Source of the DNA: Dipteris shenzhenensis | Taxonomy: Eukaryota; Polypodiophyta; Polypodiopsida; Gleicheniales | Assembly (NCBI GenBank): GCA_047967505.1 | Contig: CM106539.1 | DNA length: 64,000 nt | Reading direction: 5' to 3' (one strand) | In this document: piece by piece, positions 10,706 to 22,243 of the stretch | Numbering within the stretch: the stretch's first letter is position 1 | How the letters are laid out: every line of letters starts with the position of its first letter | The notes under the pieces: generated by a model | Databases searched by the model: none | Seen by the model: the letters and a program-made list of their open reading frames with translations, nothing else | What the model was told of the DNA's origin: nothing | Translations under genes and position numbers: made by a program

Positions 10706-10740
10706 TAGTGCTAATGATCTATCACTATGCTAGAGATCTA

Positions 10741-11200
10741 GTGCAACGATGGGAACTACATCTCCAATACTGTCCCACCAAAGATATGATCCCAGACATG
10801 TTTACAAAGGCTCTTCCCAAAGATCCATTCGCATTTCGTGGCATTGGCCTTGCTGCTATTCCTTCGGCACTGCAATATTGAGGGGGAATTGTGGGATGCA
10901 TTCTCTTACATCCTCTTACATTCTTTTAGAACTGCATTCTCTTACATCCTCTTACATTCTTTTAGAACTGCATTCTCTTACATAGTAGGAGAGTCCGTTG
11001 GACTCGCGCCCTTTGATCTTGTACTTCTTGGCAGACTTGGTGATTTCAATATATATGTATGCTGTGTGGGCTGTTGCCTCACTTAACTTTTCTCGCATTC
11101 TTGCTTTCGTGCTTTCGGTTGTCTTGCTCTGCTCTTTGCTAGCGAGCTTACTCGACTCACGCTCTCAGATCAAACGGCAGAACGCCCGTACTCGTCAACT
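10741..11200 (+). mobile_element. Copia 3' end fragment with LTR start
   Basis: The frame at the left reads the usual end of a Copia polyprotein (DMFTKALPKDPFAFRG), ending in TGA at 10,879. A polypurine tract (AGGGGGAA) follows directly and the LTR appears to begin with TGTGGGATGC at about 10,890. The LTR piece contains a short tandem repeat (GCATTCTCTTACATCCTCTTACATTCTTTTAGAACT, about 2.5 copies). The right limit is not visible. Confidence 0.7.
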
Positions 11201-11229
11201 GGCTTGAGTTCCATGAGTATTATCAATTC

Positions 11230-11600
11230 GATAGAAGGGCCTAGTGAAACCCTTCGTCGTCTCGTTTCGTCTTCTGTAATCCGAACGAAATCATACACAT
11301 ACCTTCGTTTCAATTCCAACGAGTCCTCCCATTCCCAACTGGAGAAACCAAAATTCTACGCACTTTGTAACCGAAATCATACCCATACCTTCGTTTCAAT
11401 TGCAAGGAGTCCTTCCCTTTCACAACCCGAGAAGACAATTCACAGTTCTTACGCATCAACCCAGAGTGGCGTATTTTGTAATCGAATTCACAAGCATACC
11501 TTTCCAACAAGCCCTTCCACTCACAACCCGAGAAATTAACCAGTTTACGGTTCTTGAGCATGACCGCTACTTTACGAGATCAGAATTTCTCTTGTAGATG
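11230..11600. repeat. Degenerate 70-80 bp tandem repeat
   Basis: Three diverged units share ACATACCTTCGTTTCAATT, a run like AGTCCTTCCCTTTCACAACCCGAGAA, and CGCACTTTGTAA. The open frames on both strands across this stretch follow the repeat and show no known domain. The next 600 bases, to about 12,230, have a higher GC content. They include a reverse frame at 11,567-11,809 (AMREALSNSRCLDIGARG) and a forward frame at 11,934-12,134, neither of which I recognise. Confidence 0.5.
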
Positions 11601-12232
11601 CTGCTCTGCTGGTCTTGGACCATAGGCTGCTTATCCTTGTCGTTTTCACGATATTTTGTCAGTATCTCCAACGATCGTGTAATATCCGTCGGCCTCCAGG
11701 ATAGAAAGAATTGGAGGGCAGCAAAATGAATGCCCCTAGCTCCGATGTCAAGACAACGAGAATTACTCAAAGCCTCCCTCATTGCCCCGAAGAACAAGTG
11801 GTGAAACAATTGGTCTGCCTAATGTCCTTACAAATTACGACTGAGAGGTGATGAAATCGATCCAGTGAGCTTACGGTTCTCGACAACTCTTTAAAACGGA
11901 GAGGCTTCGCCAGCCGTTTACTGAGCTCAAAAGATGCGAGTTCGACGTGAAATTCAGGACGTACGAACAGCGATGCTGATCAATTCTGTCTTCGAGGAAC
12001 CACGCTATGAGATCTGCGCTGCATTTGAGGTACCTTTTGTAAGTCAGAGCACTAATTGTTGTCCATTTGTTCCTTTTGCTTGCAAGGGATTCCCAAAGTT
12101 TCTAGTAGAATACTTGATTCAAGTTCACATGTAAACAAGGAATCGTCTTTGACAAGGAATCGCCTCTGGATAGACAACGAATTACGAAATCTAGCTATTA
12201 CGAAATCTGGATAGACAACGCTTTTAATTTAA

Positions 12233-12440
12233 TGCGTTCAAGGCCTATTTATAAAATCCCTTATTTGTAAATTTTTCATTAATAAAATGTACCCTTTTTC
12301 TATACAAATCTGTAAATTTTTTCCAAAATTGTTTTAAATACTCCCTTATGTAAATTAATTTTTGTAAAATTTAAATATTAAAAATGTCCTTCTGTTGAAC
12401 TCACGTGATAGGGTTACATATGATGAGTGACCCCCGCGAG
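12233..12440. mobile_element. MITE, left end missing
   Basis: This matches the interior and right end of the 246-bp MITE at 9,165 in the same orientation, ending GTGACCCCCGCGAG. The left terminus and target duplication are absent, so it is an old truncated copy. Confidence 0.85.
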
Positions 12441-13210
12441 GGATGAACAAAATGTTGTTCACTAATGTTTGGGCGCGACAACATCCATGAATGGATATCA
12501 CTTCCAAAATTCGAGCTATAGAGACCGATGAGACAGGGCTGTCCATTAGCCCCTCTACTTTTTGCAATAACTACTAAACCCCTCTTGTGCCAAATAGATT
12601 ATCAAATGATCAGGGGTCTTATCAAAGGTCTTAGAATGTCTGACAGTTTGGGATATTGTACGCAGTTTTTTGCGAACGATAACACAACTTTTCTGGAAGG
12701 CATAGAGACTAATGTTCTTAGGTTTATGGAGACTTTCAACGAGTTTGTTGTGCTCTCATACTCTAAGATTAACCGTCAGTAAAACCAAAGCCCTTTGGTT
12801 AGCCTGGGATGCAAAGCCGGATTGGGCAATCAATATGCAGATAAACTGGATACCTTTGGGATAGATCATTAGATATCAATGTCCTTTGGGTAATGGTGTG
12901 TCTTTGAGGAGTAAATTGGATTAGGATTACCAGAGAATTAGTGCCAAATTTGACAAATGGCAAGGTAAAACCTCTCTCCCTCATAGGAAAGACTACACTA
13001 CCAAAGCATGTGCTCGAGTCACTAATGGTATAGGTCCTCTCTATTTTGCCTTTCTCATGCGCTTGTCTGAAGGAAATGGATAGATGCATCACTAAGTTGA
13101 TTTGGGAAGGTAGATGGTAGTCTTTCAAATCATTACTCCCAAAGAAGGAGGACTTGGACTTGTAAACATGAAGGAGGACTTGGACTTGGACTTGTGAACA
13201 TGAAGGTTAA
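12441..13210 (+). pseudogene. LINE reverse transcriptase fragment
   Basis: The frame starting near 12,528 carries the RT signature RQGCPLAPLLFAI. A changed catalytic box follows, FANDNTTFL, where active enzymes have FADD. After a stop, further pieces typical of plant L1-like elements can be read in shifting frames (KTKALWLAWD, RYQCPLGNGV, RISAKFDKWQGKT, GLGLVNM). A 26-bp stretch near 13,150 is duplicated. Neither endonuclease nor poly-A tail is seen, so this is a 5'-truncated, decayed insertion. Confidence 0.75.
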
Positions 13211-15175
13211 AAAATGCACCACTAGATAGAACATCAGCATGGAATGTGAGATTAAATTAAATACCACATTAAATTAAAAGCGTGCGAGAGTAAATCTAGC
13301 TAGCTTCACCCTCACAAAAAACATACAACATTTAGAGCCTTTTCCGACGTACCGTTACGTTAATAAACTTAACATGACTACTAGATTTTTAGAGAGGTTG
13401 AAAGGGTTCCTGTGGCAATTTTAGATTCAAAAGGTGACATCTTAAAGCAAAGTAAGGTTTCCTTCTAAAGGCATGCAAAGTCCTTAGTGGCCATAAAAAA
13501 AGGTTGAATGAAGAATTACAAGATGCAATAACCTAAAAAAAGCAACAATCTTACACATGAGTCTTCTGTGTTAAAAGAGCTATGAGTACCTTATGGAGGA
13601 GAAGTTGAGCAATGATGGATGCTTCTCAAAAGCAAGATAGAGGCAAGCTTGAAGGTGATATAAACTAGGATTTATGAACAAAAAATATAAGAAAAAATGT
13701 AAAGAGCTAAAGTTGAGGAGGTGCAAATTGGCAGCGGCTCCCTCCAAGTGCCTAATATAAACTTGCTCAAAGAAATAACTATTCAAGCCTTAAACAAGCT
13801 TGACAAGAATAGCAATACTTACAAAAGAGTTGCAAAGTTACTTGGAAAATTAATATTAGCATCATTTTAGGCTGACTTAATAGACTACAAGGATGTGTAT
13901 ACCATATCACCCAACTAGCAAGGGAAAACCACCATCAACAATCTTCTTAGAAGATTGCACGATTAGGTAGGCTTTTTGCATGTTCCTTTTTTAATATCTC
14001 ATTTCTTGCTACTTTATCTTTTCTTTTAAGAACTATGTGGATGGAGGAGACATGAAGAATATACAAAAAATTAGTTCCATAATATTTGGCTTTCCTCTGG
14101 TCGTTGCTCACTTAATTTAAGGTCTTAAACAACTACAATGTAAGCCATTAAACAACAGTCTTCTCCATGTTAGGAACGTTGCCTAAATCCCATAGCCGAA
14201 ATTCCATGGATATATGAAAGGAACCTTTCATTACAATGGATTATTAACATCCCCATAACCCCATTAGTTTTCCTCTAATTGCATGCAACATCTTTGATTT
14301 TCATAATCAAGAATTGTATATTCCCACTATGATACCATCTCTTGCCAACATAATTCCCTTCTTAAAGGTTTGATCTCTTGCTCGAGTTACCAAATTATTT
14401 TCGCCATGAAGGTCCGCAAGTAGCGGAAAATTAATTCCAGTCATCAAATCAGGGCCCCTTCATCTGTAGAAGTGAAATCCTATCGTGCGACCAGTCACAT
14501 CACACAAGATGAAAGCTTTAATTTTGAAAATCGTGAGTTGGTAGATGGAAGATCGTCCTACTGTCGCACTCAAATCTAGAAGATGGAGCAAAAACTTGAC
14601 ATTTCTAAGGTGTCCAATGGAAGGTAAGCTTCCAGTTATCATCAAGTCACTCCCATGGAGCTCCCATGGGGCCCTCCACATCCAACAAATGCCTATGATG
14701 GCATTTCTAGGAAATCAAGTGGCTCGTGGCTCCCATGACATGCCACTTGATTTCTTGGAAATGCCTCCCTCAGGCATTTCCTTAAGGACATGAAACTCAA
14801 ATCCAAAGTCATAACAAAGACCACAATATGACGTCTAGTATTACGTCAAGGATTCCAATTGAAGAACCCGGCAAGTTACCACTTTATAGCAATGCAGAAG
14901 TCCGTTTCTATAAGAAAGGAAAACCAAAGAAAGGAATTAGTGCATACAGGTGGATCAAGAATGAACTCTTTAGAACCTTAGGTACCCCTTCTCCTCCCTC
15001 TCCAAAATCGATTTTAATATTCTTTCTCTAGCCCCCATTCTACCCTCTCCAATGGATCATCTACTCTTGGGAATAACAACCAACTAACTCTTTGAGAGAA
15101 ATTTGGTGGTTGACCTTTGAGAGAAAAGGTTTAGATTATGTTCTTGACCACATTTTTTTTTAATAATCCAATAAT
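13211..15175. other. No gene recognised
   Basis: AT-rich sequence. Frames at 14,545-14,793 (+) and 14,828-15,031 (+) are open but show no known motif and no supporting structure. Nothing else stands out. Confidence 0.4.
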
Positions 15176-15179
15176 GAAT

Positions 15180-15345
15180 TGCATGGTCAAACATTTTGAC
15201 CTTACGTCTTAGGGACTAAGTTTTCAAAGGGCCTTTATGAGTTCTATTTTCACCTTCTGGCAAGGTAGGCTTTTAAGAACATGATCCATTATTTCTTTAT
15301 TTATTCTTGGACAAAAAAAATGTATCTTTACTACTTCATAGGCAC
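15180..15345 (-). pseudogene. Gypsy integrase zinc-finger fragment
   Basis: Read on the reverse strand it gives VKIHFFCPRINKEIMDHVLKSLPCQKVKIE-like residues in two overlapping blocks. This matches the Ty3/Gypsy integrase N-terminal segment (FW.GM...I...V..C..CQ..K). The same piece occurs at 29,376-29,525 inside a longer decayed Gypsy copy. The first zinc-binding residues and the core are missing. Confidence 0.65.
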
Positions 15346-15795
15346 ATTTAATTTGCACTCTCAACAGCAACAAAAGCTCACTGCTTACTATGGAGAGTAT
15401 TGATGAATCAATCAAGCCATAGTGGAGATGAAAGCAACATGAGCTAGCTAGTAGCAACCATGTAATCATTGCGAGAAGTCAGGCTAGATAGTCTGTGTAG
15501 CCTGAGAATGAAATATCGTACACTCAAAGTAGGCTTTATGGTGGCGAGGACATGCAAAAAATGGCCCAAAAAAGGGAGGAAAAGGCTTATAATATGGCAA
15601 TGCCTCACAAGCAGAATTTGCATCATCAGATAACACATTTTTGCTGAGGAGCTTCTTCGATCTTGCACAAGAGCTATTGCTCAATGTTGTAGCCAGTTGT
15701 CTCATACATATCATTATCTGTTCTGAAGAGTGCGATCCAGCTGTAATCAGTGAATCAAATCATCGTGTTCATGTTGTGCATGGGGTTTGGATCTT
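15346..15795. repeat. Dispersed repeat shared with 30.9-31.3 kb
   Basis: The stretch starting TTGCACTCTCAACAGCAACAAAAG and ending GTTGTGCATGGGGTTTGGA matches 30,900-31,265 in the same orientation, apart from an extra stretch near 15,640-15,710. It abuts a Gypsy integrase scrap in this copy and lies beyond a Gypsy element in the other. It is probably non-coding retroelement sequence. Confidence 0.7.
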
Positions 15796-15869
15796 AGATC
15801 TTTCATGCTCAATTCTTAGTGCAGTTTTGTGCTTCATTCGTCCCTTTTGGTGGTTACGTTACATCAATC

Positions 15870-17235
15870 TATAGCAATGCTTGACAGAGGGATGTAGAAA
15901 TCCCGAAGGCCACACTCGTGTTGTGTGCCAAAGTAAAAGCTTTCTATTGACCTAGTCGAGTATGTTTTCCATTTGTTGAATCCATTTTCTCCCACGCTTT
16001 AGAAATGGATGAGTTTGCTCTAATGATAATTAAGATCAATGTTCTACTACACATGGGCATTTGTTGATTACGAGTTCACTCTTGGAATTCCAAGGTAAAT
16101 GCTATATGTTTCTTGAGACACTTGTCCTGGAGTCAAATGGAGAGAGGAGAATCCTTCTCTGAGGCAGCCCCTCAACCTCAACTGGCAAGAAAGCAGTGAA
16201 TTGGCTATCATAGAGGTGCAAGACCAAAAGGGTGATTGAAAGGAATGACAATCGGACTAACCTATAATGACTACTTATATCTTTAGTAGACATGTCTCCA
16301 TTGAGAGCCCTGATTGCAAGTTAGGAGACGTGAGGAAGGCTTAGGAAGCCCATTCATTTGCAAGTCAAGAGGCATGAGAAAGACCTTTACAGTTCGAACG
16401 TGTCCATACAAATCATTCATTATCCAACCATTCACGCATACAAATCATCCAAGGGTTCAAACTTCATAAATCCAACGATTGAAAATGCTCTAACGGTCCT
16501 CCCCCAAACCTTTCCTTAAGAGAGAAAAGAGATTTGAAGCAAAATCAAAAGCAATGAAAAAATATACTTAACGATAAGAAGCTTCTTGATACTGTGTCAC
16601 CCTCCCGCTTCCAGTCTCCACCAGTTGATCACACCATCTTGCACTCAATATTTGTGTTCCCTTGGATTTAACACACTGGCATATCATGCTTTTATGTTCC
16701 CACCTGGAGAAATAAGATGCAAACTTCTTTAGCTAGAGGACTCCACAAAAATTTAGATGAAGAAGAGCCCCAACACCCACCGGTCCTATCCATAAAAACC
16801 AAGAGCGCACGATCGTTGTTGTAAGTGTAGTCAATCTTTAGGGATCAAGATTTTATCTAACCGATGTCAAGTAGGGTCTCAATCTTGTCGTTACGACAAG
16901 GAAGCCCAATCTACATGCTTTTGTAGTGATAATTATATACATTCAATAGACCAGAAAGTTGATTGAGAAAATCACTTGGATAAAAGGTTATCTGCGATAT
17001 GAAAGCAATTTTTGGTTTCTATTAGGTCATCAATGAAAACAAGAGTTTAGCGCTTCAGCACTTGTGGTTTCATGCTTCTTTTGCAAAAGCAAAAGCCAAT
17101 GATGCTTCACATATATTAAGCTAGTTTTTATTTAGTGCATCCTTTACTGACCAACTTCTTATTTAGTTCATCGCTTGCTGAGTCTTTGTGTAAGTCCTTT
17201 GCTACTCAACATTCATAGAACATCCTTTAACCAAA
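15870..17235. other. No gene recognised
   Basis: No coding frame with a known motif, RNA gene or clear repeat was seen. The right edge is probably the internal region of the small LTR element whose primer-binding site lies at 17,236-17,249. Confidence 0.4.
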
Positions 17236-17428
17236 GAGCTCTGATACCATGTTGAGAGGAAGAGAAAGAGGAGAGAGACTGACACAAGAGTTGTGTTGAG
17301 AGGAAGAGAAAGAGGAGAGAGACGGACACAAGAGTTGCTCCCAAGGAAGTGATTCTATTCATAGATCATAGGCATATATATAGTTGAGGACTAGGCTAAG
17401 TTAGGGAAAGCTATATATAGCTCTAACA
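17236..17428 (-). mobile_element. Small LTR with tRNA-Met primer site, reverse orientation
   Basis: GCTCTGATACCA, ending at 17,249, is the reverse complement of the Copia-type primer-binding site TGGTATCAGAGC. It touches an LTR of 179 bp running from TGTTGAG to CTCTAACA (17,250-17,428), that is, TG...CA on both strands. The LTR holds a 43-bp tandem duplication (GTTGAGAGGAAGAGAAAGAG...). The internal region would extend to the left, but no coding is visible there, as in TRIM-type elements. Confidence 0.65.
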
Positions 17429-17642
17429 ATCCAGACTCCTAATTTGGACACAATGCGCCTTAGTATATTCTATTTTGTATATGTACAAAAAGCACTTTCT
17501 CCTTTTTCCATGGAGTTTTACTTCACTTTTATATCAATAAACTTTTCAAATATATCTTAGGATCCTGTTTGTCCCTAGAAAACTAGGATTCCATTCAAAA
17601 ATATTGGCACAAATAATCCAAATGCATTCTCATAGGAGGTCT

Positions 17643-17790
17643 TGTTAGAGCTAGAGATATATTTAGCTCACCCTCACTCAACCATTGTTCTTAACTATAT
17701 ATATGGATCTAGCACATAAATACAATCACTTCCTTGGGAGCCTATAGTGTCTCCTCTTGTTTTCTCTAACATGCTATCAAAGCTGGCACA
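17643..17790 (+). mobile_element. Related small LTR, forward orientation
   Basis: An LTR-like segment of 129 bp from TGTTAGAGCTAGAG to TTTCTCTAACA is followed directly by TGCTATCAAAGCTGG, a mutated primer-binding site. It is similar to the reverse LTR 215 bp to the left, sharing AATCACTTCCTTGGGAGC. The two therefore form a divergent pair with their primer-binding sites on the outside. Confidence 0.6.
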
Positions 17791-19673
17791 TACCTAGATT
17801 GTGCATTCATTTAGATCTGATTCTGGGATGTACAAATGTTTGGTATTCTTAGATGATCCTTTGCCTAAGAGGAGTTGAGACAATCCTTCTTAATTCTAGA
17901 GAATCTCTAATTTTTCCTCGGATGCCTAAATGCAACAGTGTCTCTAGATGCATGCCATATTCGCACCATGATTGGTGTTCCATTTTCAAATTTGTTGATA
18001 GAACACCATGATTCCCAAGGATGACGAACATTACTGAATGTTTCCTACTATTCTTCTATTATTTACAAGCTCTGTTTTCTTCCTCATGAATAGATTCTAC
18101 TGCGGCTCTTACTGTCCATCCTTCTCATTGGATAACATACCTCAAATCGAGCAATTTAGTCTATTGAGTTTGGGTATATGCTATATACTCTAAAGGCTTT
18201 TTGTTTCTTATCTTAATTCATCGTCATATTTCTCTCATGCTGCAGATACATACATATTCTATTCTTGTAGCTCTGTTGTCCATTTCGGATATAGATCTAT
18301 GCACATGTGTCATCGTCATGCAATTGCTCCTTCCAAGCTCACTCTGCTTTAATATTGTTCACTCACATTGCATTAATATTTCCAATAATACTGTTATCTC
18401 ATGCTACATCAATAACAGTAGTAATAGGTTGATTTGGCAATAGACAAACTGCTTTTTTGATCTAAAATCCATCTACTTTTTGGATATCCTAAAAGCGGCA
18501 TACCGAGATGCTTTTTCTATTTTGTCACAGTTTATATATATTCCCATGTCAAATAATTAGTGTTGTTTCTACTTTCCCTTCAATGCTATATATATACACC
18601 CACTCCAAAGAGGCCGTGTAATTGAAAATTTGCAATCTATCCGAATAGCCTCTAGATACTCTAGCACACTCTACAAGGCATAAACAAAGATGACGTAGTA
18701 GAGGATATAACACTAGCAAAAGTTAAAATCTTTAGCGATTGAATCCATGGACACCCTTTTGGAGCCTTGTCGAGAGCGATTGGGAAGTTTGTCTTTCTTT
18801 CCAAAGTTCGCATGTGAACTGCTCTTTGACACAATTATATTTTTTGCTATTTGGATGTTGTTTTGCCTTGTGAAGTCCCTCACGTTTTGTGGCATCATAT
18901 CAGACACACATATATTTCGCATCACTACAGTATGGTTATTTGTAATTCATTTGGCATCATGAAGTGTCTCACATTTTCTACCATCGTGTAAGCTCCCTAG
19001 CACACAATTATTTGGTGCACAGTACTGTCATTATTTGGCATTTATTTGGCCTTGTGAATTTCCTCCCTGTTATGCTGAGTTCCAACACACTTGATCCCAA
19101 AGGTGTCCACTAGATATTTTTGCTATGTAGGGCACTCAATTATCGTGACTACGGCATGCAATTTGTACATATTTTGGGTGATTGAGTGTGCAATCGATAT
19201 AGATTTTGGTTGGCAATTTCTTTTCAGAGCAGGTTTCTCTCACTGTCTATCAGCCTATAATTCAACCTAAAATATCCACTGTAGTGTGCAAATATGGATT
19301 TCAAGTGATAAGTGTGCGATTGATACAAATTTTAGGTGATGGAGTCTAACTATGTGCTTTTATGCTAGCAATCATCATTTTTTCTTAGTAGTTGGTCCCT
19401 TAGAATGTGATACAAGACTAAGCAAAGCTGATATCATTGTGTAAATGAGAAACAAGTCACTAGTAAATGGAAACTCTATGCTCACATTTTTGTGACTCGT
19501 CAGTCTAAGGGGAAGCTTTTTCATATGAAATTGTGGGAAAAAGAGACTTTCTTTCTAGGATTTTTTGATATTCTCTCATGGACCATCCTTGACCTTGCAA
19601 AGGCAATCAATATTTGCACTCCTTTTAGGAAAGTATGGCCAAGGTTGTCCTTGTAAATGGTTATCCCTCCGGT
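17791..19673. other. No gene recognised
   Basis: AT-rich spacer. Open frames at 18,201-18,443 and 18,747-18,962 show no known motifs. No repeats or RNA genes were seen. Confidence 0.4.
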
Positions 19674-19940
19674 CTAGCACTCTTGCAAGCACGTCTATAA
19701 CCGACAATTACAATTCCAAATAAAACATTACAACTCCAAAACTGAACTAGGCATTAATTGATAGAACGTTGCACAAGAAAATTGAAAGCTCAAAAAGTGC
19801 TTGTATGTATATATAGCACAAAGCTAAGCCATGTCATGTGGCTTCAAGTACAAAAAATAAGAGGAGTGTATATACAAGAGGCACGAAGCCAAGCCAGTGG
19901 CTTTAAGTACAAAAAAGAGTAGCTAGCACTACTTATACGA

Positions 19941-21345
19941 CTAATCTAAGTTCTCCACATCCTCGCTCCCTTCCACACTCCCTTCTACACTCCCTCCTTC
20001 CTCGTCTTCTTCCTCGTCTTCTTGTGCAGGGGCCTATAAACAAGGAACAACATATATCAATGTATGAAAAATCAAATCTTTACTTATAATATTGACATTA
20101 TTTAATTACTTTCAAATACCTCAGGGGCCGCTTTAGTAGCCCGGATATATTGCTCCTCAGTAATCAACCTATCATGATAGAAGTGCTTCCATGTATCTCC
20201 TCTGCGATGGTGGCAGTGGTAGGCTGTCTCGACAGGAGTAGGGTATCTGCCCACAATATCAAGCTACAAGATGACACAATTTGCGGAGGGGTTAGTACAA
20301 AGAAACAACCTCCTAATAAACTACATAAGCAATATAATTTGAGATCGATACTTACAAATTGGGCCTCCCATGATTCAACACCCCTTGCTCCAAAATGCAC
20401 GCTTCCATATTGCTCCATTTGGATCCTTCATGCCTCCACGTGCTACAGGTTGGGGTCCTCCCTCGTTGACTTCATAGCTTTCTTCCACTCATGCTTGTGA
20501 GCAGTCTGGGGTGAGCCCCTTGGTGGTTGACCTCCCTCAAGCCTGGCAAGCTCCACTAGTGCCTGCCTCTTAAGCGAAGATCTTTTATTGGCAAGTATCA
20601 TAACAATATTTGACTTGGCCCATTTATCTGTTAATTGACGATTGGGGGGGTTAGGATACCTAGAGCAAACAGCAGCGAGGGTCTCATCAGCCAACCTCTT
20701 TGGCTAGTGTATGTAGTGGATAAAGCAATCTCTGTAATTGTTAGCAATTATAGAGCGCATGAAGGCCATGATGTCCTTCCTCCGTGCATCCATCAATATG
20801 CCTCCTGTCTGAGTGATGTCATAGAAGATCGTACCATCACCCGGAGGCACATCTAAATCATCTGAATCATCATCCTCCCCACCACCACCCCTCCCAAAGC
20901 ACTGTGCTATGCATCCCCCACCGCTCTCCCTACTACTACACCTGCTACCATGTCGTGTCGAGCTAGTATGCTGGCCACTCATAGCTGGAGACTACACAGA
21001 TCACTCATAGCTAGAGAACCGAGTCTCGACTGCACAGGAGTACGTCGACGGCTCTGTGAGACAAAAGGACCTCCTGATGGCATGGGGGAAGGGGCATAAG
21101 ACGCCATGGGGAAAGGGCCTTCGCTGTGTAGCCAGCTAGGCTATGCTGACTCCACTGGGGTAATCTCAGCTAGTGTGGGGTTAGGGTGGTTCGGAGTTTG
21201 TAGTGCCGTCTCCTGGGGGTGTTCAGAGTACCCGTCATGTATCCATATAACTCCGCATGACTGGGAGGGTGCCCTAAAAGGTTATATAACTCCCTGATAA
21301 TAGACTCCCGGAGATCAGGTGAGCCTGAAGAGCTTCCTGGCCACA
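19941..21345 (-). pseudogene. tnpA-like (transposase_24 type) gene of element B
   Basis: The family's product binds subterminal repeats and helps the tnpD transposase. The start ATG is at 21,345 (MWPGSSSGSPDLRES). The first exon encodes a Pro/Ser-rich region and the conserved block DITQTGGILMDAR, YRDCFIHY, KRLADETLAAVCSRYPNPPN, ending at a GTAAGT donor (20,356/20,355). Exon 2 (20,273-20,120) carries IVGRYPT-like and HRHHRRGDTW-type residues. Exon 3 (20,033-19,941) is a Glu/Gly-rich acidic tail. In-frame stops in exon 1, for example after FIHYIH, show that the gene is broken. The same exon pattern in element A supports the model. Confidence 0.8.
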
Positions 21346-21469
21346 TGATGAATAGGAAAAAAGAAAAAAAGAAGATTACTGATGAGTTGAGAAGAGAAAA
21401 AGAAGAGAAAGAGAGAGAGAAAAGGGATGGGAAGAGAAGAGAAGGAAAAGGAAGGAAAGCCTCTATAGA

Positions 21470-22215
21470 CGCGTCTGAGAAGTGCATCTATTTTCGTATT
21501 TAACAGCACATCTATAGATGTGGCTATCTGTATCTATAAACAGGCTAGACATGCATCTAGACATGCCTGTAGACGTGGTTTTAGATGCGCTCTGATACGC
21601 ATCTATAGATGTGCTCCAACAGACGGACTATTCTAAAAAGTGGAAAAGGACTTGCGCCCGACACAAAAGCATAACACTGATACCAAAATCATTCGTTTCT
21701 TGGATACGACAAAGGACAAATCCAAAGACTGTAACTTCCAAAGAAGATCAACTGTAAAGAGACTTACCTTGGATAGAAGATAGAGGTATGGAAGCTTCTT
21801 GTCCTTCTTCAAAGTTGCTTCTCTTCCTTGTTCACCCTCTTCTCCTATAAGCCTCTGGAAGTAAGTGTGGGTGCCTTCCTCTCAAGTGTAAGCTTGGAAG
21901 TAAGTGTGGGTGCCTTCCTCTTAAGTATCAGACTGTTGATCTATTTATAGCAAAGCAAGCAAGCTGCGCGAAGCTTATGTGAAGAAAAGAAAAGCAAGTG
22001 CACTAAAAGTAGATTCGAAAATCGTGTCTATAGCCACGTCTAAAACCGCATCTATAAGCATGTCTATAAGCACATGTAATTGCGCATATAAATACATAGA
22101 GTAGACACGGTTTTAGATGTGCATATAGATGCGCACCACAGAATAGACAAACACGGTTTTAGACGTGCCTTTAGACGTGCCACAGAGTTTTAAAATTAAA
22201 TATTTGAAGAAAAGC
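21470..22215. promoter_or_regulatory. Central repeat block and presumed divergent promoter of element B
   Basis: Between the two divergent genes lie repeated ACGCATCTATAGATGTG / TAGACGCGTCTG units, at 21,470-21,620 and 22,015-22,195. They are decayed forms of the GCGTCTATAGACGC motif seen at the ends of element A. A plausible 5' leader of the tnpA-like gene, with a splice-like site, lies on the left side. No TATA box can be assigned with confidence. Confidence 0.5.
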
Positions 22216-22243
22216 AAATTTTTTTGGGTTGTTTGTTTGTAGG

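Noticed and set aside
11567-12134. Higher-GC stretch with two open frames that could be host exons.
   Set aside because: No known domain or splice structure could be supported, so it was not called as a gene.
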